This document shows positions 1-6,194 of a stretch of 8,443 bases of DNA, in pieces. Below the pieces are notes generated by a model that worked only from the letters and a program-made list of their open reading frames with translations, had not been told where the DNA came from and made no database searches. The position numbers and the translations under genes are program-made. Numbering within the stretch: the stretch's first letter is position 1; every line of letters starts with the position of its first letter. Source of the DNA: Alphaproteobacteria bacterium. GTDB lineage: Bacteria > Pseudomonadota > Alphaproteobacteria > Puniceispirillales > Puniceispirillaceae. The stretch covers positions 1-8,443 of the forward strand of contig WTHY01000033.1 of assembly GCA_011522945.1 (NCBI GenBank), written 5' to 3'.

Positions 1-450
1 CTCATGCATATCAGGTTCTCTGACCTCAATGAAACAAAGCCTCACGGGCGGGTTCAGTGTAATAACACGATTATCAGCAGCTTTTCGTACAAGTTGGTTA
101 TGCACCTGACTTTCAGCTGGCACATCAATGACAAGATCCCCTTCAATCGCGCATTGGCAAGCTAATCTGCGACCAGATTTCAACTTTCGTTTTTCGGCGT
201 AGCGCGCCTCAGATGCAGAAGCATCTGTTAAATTCGCGCCAGACGATTCAATACCATGCTTTGCAAAACTGCCTTCGCCTACGTCAATTTGGCAGCGGCC
301 ACACATGGCACGCCCCCCACATACAGAATCAACATCCACGCCAAGCTGTCGTGCCGCCTGCAAAAGATTTGTACCTTTAGCCACTTGGCCTTGACGGCCT
401 GACGGAGTGAAAACGATTTTATGCAGCGGAGTATTTGTTGATTCAGACAT
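1..450 (-). CDS. RamA-like 2Fe-2S corrinoid reductive activator (RACE/DUF4445 family), N-terminal part
   Basis: Open from an ATG at 448-450 through 150 codons to the left edge without a stop, so only the N-terminus is visible. Residues 10-110 form a plant/adrenodoxin-type ferredoxin domain with cluster-binding cysteines Cys44, Cys50, Cys53 (CGGRAMCGRC) and Cys98 (RRLACQC). In full-length family members (about 600-700 residues) such a domain precedes linker domains and an ASKHA ATPase fold. They use ATP and an electron to reduce inactive cob(II)alamin to cob(I)alamin on corrinoid proteins. The ASKHA part would lie outside the window, so a plain ferredoxin or another 2Fe-2S enzyme cannot be formally excluded. 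The location, last of the visible B12 methyl-transfer genes and 42 bases after the methyltransferase, strongly favours the activator. No strong Shine-Dalgarno precedes the ATG, so translation may depend on the upstream gene. Confidence 0.85.
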   Translation of the reverse strand, partial: MSESTNTPLHKIVFTPSGRQGQVAKGTNLLQAARQLGVDVDSVCGGRAMCGRCQIDVGEGSFAKHGIESSGANLTDASASEARYAEKRKLKSGRRLACQCAIEGDLVIDVPAESQVHNQLVRKAADNRVITLNPPVRLCFIEVREPDMHE

Positions 451-492
451 AATTACGTTCAGAGCAATAGCATGTTACATATGGTTTAGGAA

Positions 493-1398
493 TTAAGCAC
501 GACGGCGACGATTGGTTCGACGTTCGCGGCCCCCTTCACCTTCTGGTGAAGGCTCACGGAAGGTTTTGATCCAGTTGCGACATTCTGGGTCCGCGCCATT
601 CATCACATTCGCACCACGAATAGCTGTCATTTCTTCTGAATGAAGCGGGTTCATAATCGCAGATGTCATGCCAGCGCCAGCTGCCATTGAGAGGAATGCA
701 GCATTCATTCCATGGCGATTTGGCAATCCGAATGAAATATTTGAAGCCCCACAGGTAGTATTCACCTTCAGCTCATTACGAAGACGTCCAATCAAATCCA
801 AAGCAGACCGACCGGCAAGATTAATAGCGCCAACAGGCATAATAAGCGGGTCAACCACAACATCTTCACGTGGGATGCCATAATCTTCAGCACGCTCTAC
901 AATCTTTTTAGCAACCTCATAGCGTACATTTGGGTCTTCTGAGATGCCTGTTTCGTCGTTTGAAATCGCCACAACAGCAGCGCCATATTTCTTCACGAGC
1001 GGAAGAACCACTTCTAAACGCTCTTCTTCGCCTGTTACAGAATTGACCAGAGGCTTACCCTGATACACAGCGAGGCCAGCTTCAAGAGCTTCAACAATTG
1101 AGCTATCAATAGCCAGAGGCACATCTGTGATTGATTGCACAAGCTGGATTGACTCAGCTAGAATTTTTGGCTCATCAGCCAGCGGGATACCAGCATTTAC
1201 GTCAAGCATTGTGGCACCAGCCTCAACCTGTGCGCGCGCGTCAGATTCAACACGGCTATAATCACCTTCTGCCATCTCAGCAGCGAGCAATTTACGACCT
1301 GTTGGGTTGATACGCTCACCAATCACACAGAAGGGCTGGTCAAAGCCAATAATGATTTCCTTTGTTGCAGAAGACAGAACTGTATGTGTCATGTTCAA
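493..1398 (-). CDS. Methyltetrahydrofolate:corrinoid methyltransferase (MetH pterin-binding-domain / MtgA-like)
   Basis: 301-residue pterin-binding TIM-barrel protein of the DHPS/MetH-domain-3/MtgA/AcsE type. It should move the methyl group between N5-methyl-THF and cob(I)alamin on the separate corrinoid protein encoded four genes upstream in the transcript. Visible signatures: GERINPTGRK (27-36), LDVNAG (65-70, pterin-contacting Asp/Asn), AIDSS (96-100), NSVTGEE (119-125), VDPL (182-185) and GASNISFGLPNR (217-228). It carries only the pterin domain, with no homocysteine or B12 domain, so it is one piece of a split system. The start at 1398 has AAGGA nine bases upstream. The C-terminus is odd: the last 11 residues contain seven arginines, outside the barrel. 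Whether the flux makes methionine or demethylates osmolytes cannot be read from this protein alone. Confidence 0.93.
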   Translation of the reverse strand: MNMTHTVLSSATKEIIIGFDQPFCVIGERINPTGRKLLAAEMAEGDYSRVESDARAQVEAGATMLDVNAGIPLADEPKILAESIQLVQSITDVPLAIDSSIVEALEAGLAVYQGKPLVNSVTGEEERLEVVLPLVKKYGAAVVAISNDETGISEDPNVRYEVAKKIVERAEDYGIPREDVVVDPLIMPVGAINLAGRSALDLIGRLRNELKVNTTCGASNISFGLPNRHGMNAAFLSMAAGAGMTSAIMNPLHSEEMTAIRGANVMNGADPECRNWIKTFREPSPEGEGGRERRTNRRRRA

Positions 1399-1447
1399 AT
1401 ATCCTTATGAGTAGGAAGCAGAGTATTTCGTTTTTATCGGAAAACAG

Positions 1448-2344
1448 CTAGCTGATAACCTCAAAGCCGCCTTTGGGAAGTAATGTAATCTCACCTTTAG
1501 CAATGGCATCACCATAGATAGCTGTCTTGGCAAAGCCGCCAAACGGGTAATAGTGGAAATGCTGAATTAAACAATCTTCATCAGCTGCCATACCTTCGGC
1601 TAGGCCTGATAGAAGCAGATGTGGTGATTGCACTGTCATTAATTTCGCTACATTACGCGCTTGCTTTGCGATAAAGCGCATAGACGGGCCGATGCCAGAG
1701 ATTTGTGCAAACCGAAAGAGTGTTTTGATGGTTGCAGGGCCTGGAATACCAACACGAATAGGCAGCTTATTGCCATCAGCTCGGATTTTCCGCTCCCAGT
1801 CCAATACCATATCAGCTTCAAAGCAAAATTGCGTCTCGATATATAATGACAGCCCCTCTTTTGAGGCAAATTCGTTTTTCCATGCCAGCGCATCTGAGAT
1901 TTGGGCATCTGAGATATCTGGGCTGCCTTCCGGGTGGCCGGACACACCAATTTTCGTGATACCGTGCTTTTGCAAAATGCCCGTACCTAGTATTTGCATG
2001 GAGTCGCTAAAATCGCCAACAGGGTTGTCTACACCACCACCGATCACAAGTACTTCTTCAACCCCAGCTTGGCTAACCATTGATGAGACGAGTGTTTCTA
2101 ACTGATCTGCACTCTGGATAGACCGCGCCGCGATATGCGGTATTGCATTCATGCCCTCATCTTTCAGGCGCTTTGCAACAGCAATCGTGTCATTTGGGTC
2201 GCTGCCTGGCAGAAATGTGACATTCACAGATGTGCCTTCGGTTAGGCAATCTGCAAAAGACTCAACCTTAGCGGCTCCATTTGGCGTCACTTCTATAGAC
2301 CAGTCAGAGCCTGCTTTTTGAATCATTTCTATCGTTGCTGCCAT
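1448..2344 (-). CDS. metF: MetF-like 5,10-methylenetetrahydrofolate reductase
   Basis: 298 residues, the usual length of bacterial MetF, an FAD-dependent TIM-barrel enzyme interconverting methylene-THF and methyl-THF with NAD(P)H. Supporting motifs: SIEVTP with Glu18 at the position of the catalytic Glu of E. coli MetF (FEFFPP); VTFLPG (42-47); PHIAARS (69-75); a flavin-loop-like VIGGG (100-104); GHPEG (136-140), matching the family HPE; TQFCFE (171-176), matching TQFFF; and GIPGP (199-203). It is divergent from enterobacterial MetF and belongs to the branch found beside corrinoid methyltransferases. GGAG lies seven bases before the ATG. It is 49 bases upstream of the methyltransferase gene in transcript order, but a 202-base gap with unusual secondary structure separates it from the preceding gene. 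It could supply methyl-THF for methionine or oxidise methyl-THF during methyl-group catabolism. Confidence 0.9.
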   Translation of the reverse strand: MAATIEMIQKAGSDWSIEVTPNGAAKVESFADCLTEGTSVNVTFLPGSDPNDTIAVAKRLKDEGMNAIPHIAARSIQSADQLETLVSSMVSQAGVEEVLVIGGGVDNPVGDFSDSMQILGTGILQKHGITKIGVSGHPEGSPDISDAQISDALAWKNEFASKEGLSLYIETQFCFEADMVLDWERKIRADGNKLPIRVGIPGPATIKTLFRFAQISGIGPSMRFIAKQARNVAKLMTVQSPHLLLSGLAEGMAADEDCLIQHFHYYPFGGFAKTAIYGDAIAKGEITLLPKGGFEVIS

Positions 2345-2376
2345 CTATCGGCTCCATCAAAAAAAGCGTTGTTGAA

Positions 2377-2447
2377 GTCGTTTGACAATCTACGAATGCA
2401 GCAATTAGAGATTGCTCACTGCCGCCTTCGACAAGTCATTTTACGAC
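2377..2447 (-). other. Nested imperfect stem-loop in the metF leader gap
   Basis: Four colinear complementary segments fold around one centre: 2377-2381 with 2443-2447 (GTCGT/ACGAC), 2383-2386 with 2435-2438 (TGAC/GTCA), 2393-2396 with 2427-2430 (CGAA/TTCG), and 2400-2405 with 2411-2416 (AGCAAT/ATTGCT, five-base loop). In the minus-strand transcript it ends about 32 bases before the metF-like ATG. A run of seven U follows 11 bases after the stem, too far for a standard intrinsic terminator. It could be a leader or attenuation structure or chance folding. It matches no riboswitch class I know. Confidence 0.35.
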
Positions 2448-2523
2448 ATCGAGACATAAGTTGGATTGTTCGCGCAATGCGCAAGCAATTTTGCAAGGCA
2501 AGGACGCCTCTATGCCAAAGATA

Positions 2524-2547
2524 GACGGCACCGTCATTTGCGCAAAT
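2524..2547. repeat. Two adjacent short palindromes after the 'virulence factor' gene
   Basis: A perfect 12-base palindrome ATTTGCGCAAAT (2536-2547) touches the first base of the stop codon of the minus-strand gene ending at 2547. It is directly abutted by a second inverted repeat, GACGG-CA-CCGTC (2524-2535). A further GCGC-AAT-GCGC lies at 2472-2482. No U-tract follows, so a simple Rho-independent terminator is not supported; mRNA 3'-end protection or a protein-binding site is possible. Confidence 0.4.
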
Positions 2548-2858
2548 CAGTCTTCGCGGCCACCATTTTCGACAAGTGTTTTCACGCGTGCAGCTGGATA
2601 GGCTGCTTCGAGTGTTTCTGCCAAATTCTTGGCCTCAGTTTCTAAGTCATCACTACATTCAACTGGCTCACCACGACGCCAATCTGCAAGATAATCATCT
2701 GTTGAATCAGCACCATCACGCATAGCTGCTTCGTCAATGGCGATAGCAAACCGGCGTGCCAGCTCAATTTTTGCTTGCTCTCTTTTACGACCTCTCCCGC
2801 GCTCAGCAATCACCTGGGCTGGAATATCGCGCCAATATAAAGTCATTATGCTAGCCAT
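2547..2858 (-). CDS. Small conserved 'Virulence factor' family protein (PF13769-like), function unknown
   Basis: 103 residues of a small, mostly alphaproteobacterial family that databases label 'Virulence factor'; nothing here suggests virulence. Visible conserved segments: YWRDIPAQVI (8-17), a basic patch GRGRKREQAK (21-30), RFAIAIDEAAM (36-46) and YLADWRR (56-62), followed by a helical acidic stretch. There is no signal peptide or membrane segment, so it is presumably cytosolic. The start at 2858 has AAGGA nine bases upstream; a second in-frame ATG at 2846 is possible but lacks that spacing. It sits 25 bases after the DUF1638 gene and before the metF-like gene, inside the corrinoid module. 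The biochemical role is unknown; the context suggests a part in B12-dependent methyl transfer, such as chaperoning or bridging, which is inference only. Confidence 0.8.
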   Translation of the reverse strand: MASIMTLYWRDIPAQVIAERGRGRKREQAKIELARRFAIAIDEAAMRDGADSTDDYLADWRRGEPVECSDDLETEAKNLAETLEAAYPAARVKTLVENGGRED

Positions 2859-2883
2859 ATCTTTTAGTCCTTGCTTTTTACCA

Positions 2884-3525
2884 TTAACCTAAAGGTTTCT
2901 GATTACCTTCACTATTTGAGCTCAAATTCGCCATAAACGAAGTGAATTCACCATAGCCTGTATATTTATATTCAAAACGAAGCCCCAAAGTTTCGGCAGC
3001 CATTTGCGCCTTTTTATAGAGCTTCGGATCTTCTATCTGGGCCATATAGAGCAGACGTGTGTAATGTCCAAAATACATATCCCGTAACGCGGGATGGTCA
3101 CGAAGCCCCATACCTTGCATCACAATTCGTTCAAAATGCCTGACCATATAGTCTGTGAGGAAAAACGTACCGAGCTCAGCGTCCATTTCCGCGTCGAACT
3201 GGGCCTTGCCAAGGAACATCTCATAACAATGCGGACCGTCAATGCGTTGAACGCCCTCTTCCCGCAGCACCCTGTCAATATCGCCGCCAGTACCACAATC
3301 ACCATAAGCAACCATGATTTGCTGGCTTGCATAACCGCCGCTCATTTTAGCCGAACGGATTTTGCGACGTAATCCCGATGGGATTTTCTCTGGTCGATTG
3401 TGCCACGAGGCCGGCAGACAGGTCAGCTCAATCGCTGTTTCTGGCATTTGATCGCAAAGCGCCAGCAATTCCTTTGCCAGCGCTCCACATGCAATTACGA
3501 ATATATCCGCTTTTGCGGCGGTCAT
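2884..3525 (-). CDS. DUF1638 domain protein of the corrinoid/methionine module
   Basis: 213-residue cytosolic protein. Family-type segments: ACGAL (12-16, Cys13), LPASWHNRPEKIP (37-49, His42), YGDCGTGG (74-81, Cys77) and GPHCYEMF (97-104, His99/Cys100), followed by FFLTDYMVRHFE (121-132). The spaced Cys/His residues could form a metal or thiol-binding site (inference). The start codon begins only three bases after the stop of the corrinoid gene, so the two are almost certainly translationally coupled. From memory, DUF1638 genes of Rhodobacterales lie beside split methionine synthase genes and are needed for methionine synthesis; other family members accompany corrinoid methyltransferases in methanogens and acetogens. 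The reaction is not established. A role in handling corrinoid, homocysteine or the methyl acceptor is plausible. Confidence 0.85.
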   Translation of the reverse strand: MTAAKADIFVIACGALAKELLALCDQMPETAIELTCLPASWHNRPEKIPSGLRRKIRSAKMSGGYASQQIMVAYGDCGTGGDIDRVLREEGVQRIDGPHCYEMFLGKAQFDAEMDAELGTFFLTDYMVRHFERIVMQGMGLRDHPALRDMYFGHYTRLLYMAQIEDPKLYKKAQMAAETLGLRFEYKYTGYGEFTSFMANLSSNSEGNQKPLG

Positions 3526-3528
3526 ATA

Positions 3529-4230
3529 TTAGCTTGCCTCTGCCTTACGTGCTGCGATCAGCTCTTTTGCTGTTTCAACAGCCACAGCTGCATCACGGCA
3601 ATACGCATCTGCGCCGACAGACTCGCCAAAGGCTTCGTTCAATGGCGCGCCGCCAACGAGAACGATATAATCATCACGAATACCTTTTTCGATCATCGCG
3701 TCGATGACTACCTTCATATATGGCATGGTCGTTGTTAAGAGTGCAGACATGCCAAGGATATCAGGCTGATGCTCTTCAATAGCTTCAAGATAATTTTCAA
3801 CAGGGTTGTTGATGCCAAGGTCTATAACTTCGAAACCAGCGCCTTCCCACATCATCGATACGAGGTTTTTGCCAATATCGTGAATATCGCCTTTTACAGT
3901 ACCGATAACAATCTTACCGACACGTGGGGCGCCTGTTTCTGCAAGCAGCGGACGTAGAATACCCATACCGGACTTCATAGCATTAGCGGCCATCAGAACT
4001 TCAGGCACGAACAAAATGCCGTCACGGAAGTCGATACCGACAATTGTCATACCCTCGACCAGCGCTTTGGTGAGAACATCATATGGAGCCCAGTCGCGGC
4101 CCAGAAGGATTTCCACACCTTCAACAACCTCTTCTTGAAGTCCGTCATAGAGATCATCATGCATTTGTTGCACGAGTTCATCATCGTCCAATTCTGATAG
4201 GATGATATCGTCTTCATCAGCCATTTTCAT
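3529..4230 (-). CDS. Cobalamin-binding corrinoid methyl-carrier protein (MetH B12-domain / MtaC-MtbC type)
   Basis: 233 residues in the standard two-part layout. A helical cap (about 15-95, with GIDFRDGILFVPEVLMAA near 65-82) is followed by a Rossmann B12 domain (about 104-228). The base-off/His-on signature is intact: GDIHDIG (114-120, His117 as lower axial ligand to cobalt), SAL (162-164) and VGGAPLN (192-198). It should carry methyl-cobalamin between the pterin-domain methyltransferase and a second methyltransferase not seen here. The N-terminus is strikingly acidic, 12 Asp/Glu within residues 5-29. Two starts compete: ATG at 4230, or ATG two codons later (4224). A GGGG tract lies about eight bases before the second but only two before the first, so 4224 may be the true start. 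It is first of the six-gene minus-strand cluster and follows a 211-base regulatory gap. Confidence 0.94.
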   Translation of the reverse strand: MKMADEDDIILSELDDDELVQQMHDDLYDGLQEEVVEGVEILLGRDWAPYDVLTKALVEGMTIVGIDFRDGILFVPEVLMAANAMKSGMGILRPLLAETGAPRVGKIVIGTVKGDIHDIGKNLVSMMWEGAGFEVIDLGINNPVENYLEAIEEHQPDILGMSALLTTTMPYMKVVIDAMIEKGIRDDYIVLVGGAPLNEAFGESVGADAYCRDAAVAVETAKELIAARKAEAS

Positions 4231-4441
4231 GTCCCCACTAAAAGATTGCCAGCCCGCCTACAGTCAAAAAGCTGTCAAATGTGAATCAGGTCCCAGACAT
4301 CACAAATTTCATGACTCGTGTCTTTGGGTGGCACGGCCGACGACCGATTCTGATCTCAGGACGACATTCATGACCATCACTGCCGATTTTCACGCCAAAT
4401 TCGCTGTTTTGGAGATTTTATGGGTATCCAGACATATGTGC
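4231..4441 (-). promoter_or_regulatory. Leader/promoter gap of the corrinoid methyl-transfer cluster
   Basis: This 211-base gap between yciB and the corrinoid gene is the natural place for the cluster's promoter. It holds three GANTC (CcrM-type methylation) sites at 4283-4287, 4313-4317 and 4346-4350, spaced 30 and 33 bases. It also has an 8-base direct repeat TTCATGAC (4308-4315 and 4367-4374, palindromic core TCATGA). On the minus strand, two TTTGAC boxes 11 bases apart (about 4262-4279) include a perfect TTGACA (4273-4278), but no convincing -10 follows at normal spacing. I could not fit the cobalamin, SAM-II, SAM-V, SAH or SAM/SAH riboswitch consensus as I remember them. No clear yciB terminator was seen. 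Confidence 0.4.
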
Positions 4442-5053
4442 CTAGCTATTTGCGTCAGCTTCTTCACTGTAGCGTGTCATGACAGGTACACTCATCAAGC
4501 CAAAAGCCAGAGAAATAGCGGTTAATCCAAATAGTTTGAAACTCACCCACCCATCTGTGGATAGGCTACGCCATGCAATTTCATTCGCGATAGCAGAGGT
4601 CGCAAACATGGCTGTCCAAATCCAAGTCAGCCTATCCCAGCCTGGATCTTGCATTTTAATTTGCCCGCCAAGCATTGCGCGAATAGGACTGCGACCAATA
4701 ATTTGTCCGCCGGCCAGGACTATAGCAAACAAGCCGCTTATGACTGTTGGTTTGATTTTGATGAATAATTCATCGTCAAACCAAATAGTTAATCCGCCGA
4801 AAAATCCGACTGCTACACCAGCAAAAAGTGTCATCATGGGCACGCGGCGTTCCAAAACCCAAGCAGCAATAATCGCAATAGCTGTTAGAATGACCAAAAC
4901 AGATGTTGCCACGATAATGGGTTTTTCAACACCAAAATGCCCAGCTGCATAATTGGTTACAAAAAAGGCCAGCAGCGGGCCATATTCCATAAGCCAGCGA
5001 TATTTATGTGGGGCGGTTTCTGAATTTGTATTAGTTGATGAAGTATCCGACAT
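4442..5053 (-). CDS. yciB: YciB / septation protein A (inner-membrane intracellular septation protein)
   Basis: 203-residue polytopic membrane protein with about five to six hydrophobic segments (roughly 25-42, 45-66, 73-91, 103-120, 143-160, 172-192). Family signatures: EYGPLLAFF (23-31), GGLTIWFDDELFIKIKPT (86-103, the hallmark segment) and TWIWTAMFATSAIANE (143-158). YciB proteins interact with cell-division and elongation proteins and affect envelope integrity; the molecular activity is not firmly known. I chose the ATG at 5053 rather than the upstream in-frame starts at 5119 and 5086, because those overlap the end of dusA and would add a basic 22- or 11-residue extension. The gene begins 13 bases after the dusA stop, with a small hairpin in between. 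Confidence 0.92.
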   Translation of the reverse strand: MSDTSSTNTNSETAPHKYRWLMEYGPLLAFFVTNYAAGHFGVEKPIIVATSVLVILTAIAIIAAWVLERRVPMMTLFAGVAVGFFGGLTIWFDDELFIKIKPTVISGLFAIVLAGGQIIGRSPIRAMLGGQIKMQDPGWDRLTWIWTAMFATSAIANEIAWRSLSTDGWVSFKLFGLTAISLAFGLMSVPVMTRYSEEADANS

Positions 5054-5066
5054 GATCAAATTGGCG

Positions 5067-6089
5067 TTACGCCACCTTTCTGTCATTGGCCTCTGCGCAA
5101 AAGCGAGCTGCCTGTTCAATTATAATAGGATCAGCATCTGGCTGACGCGCTTGTTCACCTAGATGGCGGCGGAAGACACGTGCTCCCTTCTGGCCAGCAT
5201 AAAGCCCTAGCATATGACGGGTGATATTGTGCAACCTTGCGCCTGCATGTATCTGGGCATGCGCATACGCCACCATTTTGCCAGCAACCTCGTATCTGTC
5301 AGCCAATGGCGTATCAAATAATTCAGCGCTTAATTCTGCGAGTAAATACGGCGTTTTATAAGCAGCGCGCCCAATCATCACACCGTCAAAGCGAGGCAGC
5401 TCTGCATATATCTGCTCACAAGATACAAGCCCACCATTCAGATAAATATGTAGATCTGGACGACGTTGAGCAAGCGCTGCAGCACGGTCATAATCCAACG
5501 GTGGTATATCACGATTCTCTTTAGGACTTAATCCTTTAAGCCAGGCTTTACGGGCATGTAAGTAAATATGTTTTATGCCACTATCCGCAACCTTATCAAC
5601 AAATCTATCAAGCCCTAGGATAGGGTCCATATCATCAATGCCTATCCGGCATTTCACTGTCACTGGCGCTATACTAACATCTGCCATGGCGGCCAGGCAC
5701 TCTGCAACCAACTCAGGCTCCGCCATTAAGCAGGCACCGAATTTACCAGATTGCACACGATCAGATGGACAGCCTACATTGAGATTTATTTCTGCAAATT
5801 CATATGATCTAACAGCCGCAACAGCAGCTGCCAGACGTTTAGGGTCAGACCCACCAAGCTGCAAGGCCAAGGGGGCTTCTGCGACATCATGCGCACAAAA
5901 CCGATCTGCGCCTGCATGTAAAATCGCTTCGGCTGTGACCATTTCAGTGAAAAGCAAAGCTTGCGGCGCCAACAACCTATGAAAATACCGACAATGCCTA
6001 TCTGTCCAATCCATCATCGGTGCGACAGACAAACGGCGGTCAATGCCATCTATTTGTGTATTTACTTTTGATGATGTTAATTTCGCCAT
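5067..6089 (-). CDS. dusA: tRNA-dihydrouridine(20/20a) synthase DusA
   Basis: 340 residues from the chosen ATG, matching DusA length. This FMN/NADPH enzyme reduces uridine in the tRNA D-loop. Visible signatures (numbering from the ATG at 6089): LSVAPMMDWTDRHCRYFHR (20-38), NVGCPSDRVQSGKFGACLM (104-122) with catalytic Cys107, VKCRIG (145-150), the DusA-specific HARKAWLKGLSPKENR (178-193), LNGG (217-220) and MIGRAAY (238-244), the phosphate-binding end of the barrel. An in-frame GTG at 6149 would add 20 residues, but that stretch forms a strong stem-loop and lies outside the conserved core, so I treat it as leader. No strong Shine-Dalgarno is visible at either start. It follows the HisD-like gene by about 105 bases and is tightly followed by yciB. 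Confidence 0.94.
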   Translation of the reverse strand: MAKLTSSKVNTQIDGIDRRLSVAPMMDWTDRHCRYFHRLLAPQALLFTEMVTAEAILHAGADRFCAHDVAEAPLALQLGGSDPKRLAAAVAAVRSYEFAEINLNVGCPSDRVQSGKFGACLMAEPELVAECLAAMADVSIAPVTVKCRIGIDDMDPILGLDRFVDKVADSGIKHIYLHARKAWLKGLSPKENRDIPPLDYDRAAALAQRRPDLHIYLNGGLVSCEQIYAELPRFDGVMIGRAAYKTPYLLAELSAELFDTPLADRYEVAGKMVAYAHAQIHAGARLHNITRHMLGLYAGQKGARVFRRHLGEQARQPDADPIIIEQAARFCAEANDRKVA

Positions 6090-6123
6090 GAATTCGATTT
6101 CTGAGATGCTCACAAAATTTCCA

Positions 6124-6149
6124 GTGATGCTGCGAATATAGCGCATCAC
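6124..6149 (-). other. Stem-loop between the HisD-like gene and dusA
   Basis: GTGATGC (6124-6130) pairs perfectly with GCATCAC (6143-6149). After a one-base bulge at 6131, GC (6132-6133) pairs with GC (6141-6142) around a seven-base AT-rich loop, giving a nine-pair hairpin. In the minus-strand transcript it lies 46 bases after the HisD-like stop and 34 bases before the dusA ATG. A short TTTT occurs only seven bases after the stem, so a canonical terminator is doubtful; an mRNA processing or leader element is possible. Confidence 0.45.
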
Positions 6150-6194
6150 CTATTTTACCAGCAAGTTAGATAGTCACTTACAATGTAATCGTGC

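Noticed and set aside
2359..2365. U7 run after the 2377-2447 stem as an intrinsic terminator
   Set aside because: Eleven bases separate the stem from the U-tract, and termination here would cut off metF and its downstream partners.
2318..2524. Plus-strand 68-codon frame in the gap upstream of the metF-like gene
   Set aside because: It starts inside the metF-like gene on the opposite strand, has no recognisable motif or ribosome-binding site, and crosses the stem-loop region.
4231..4260. SAM-II or SAM-V type riboswitch near the corrinoid start
   Set aside because: The characteristic GCTAAAG and the GC-rich pseudoknot segments are not present; only a loosely similar TTTTAGTGGGG occurs.
4273..4278. 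Perfect TTGACA as a sigma-70 promoter for the corrinoid cluster
   Set aside because: No acceptable -10 hexamer occurs 16-18 bases downstream; the nearest TTTTAG pairs only with the second box and would start the transcript almost at the ATG.
4231..4441. Possible cobalamin riboswitch upstream of the corrinoid protein gene
   Set aside because: A stretch near 4284-4296 faintly resembles part of the B12 box, but the other conserved blocks are absent in the right order, so it is not supported by eye; a covariance-model search would be decisive.
5575..5982. Plus-strand 135-codon frame antisense to dusA
   Set aside because: It lies wholly within dusA, whose catalytic motifs are clear; no independent coding evidence.
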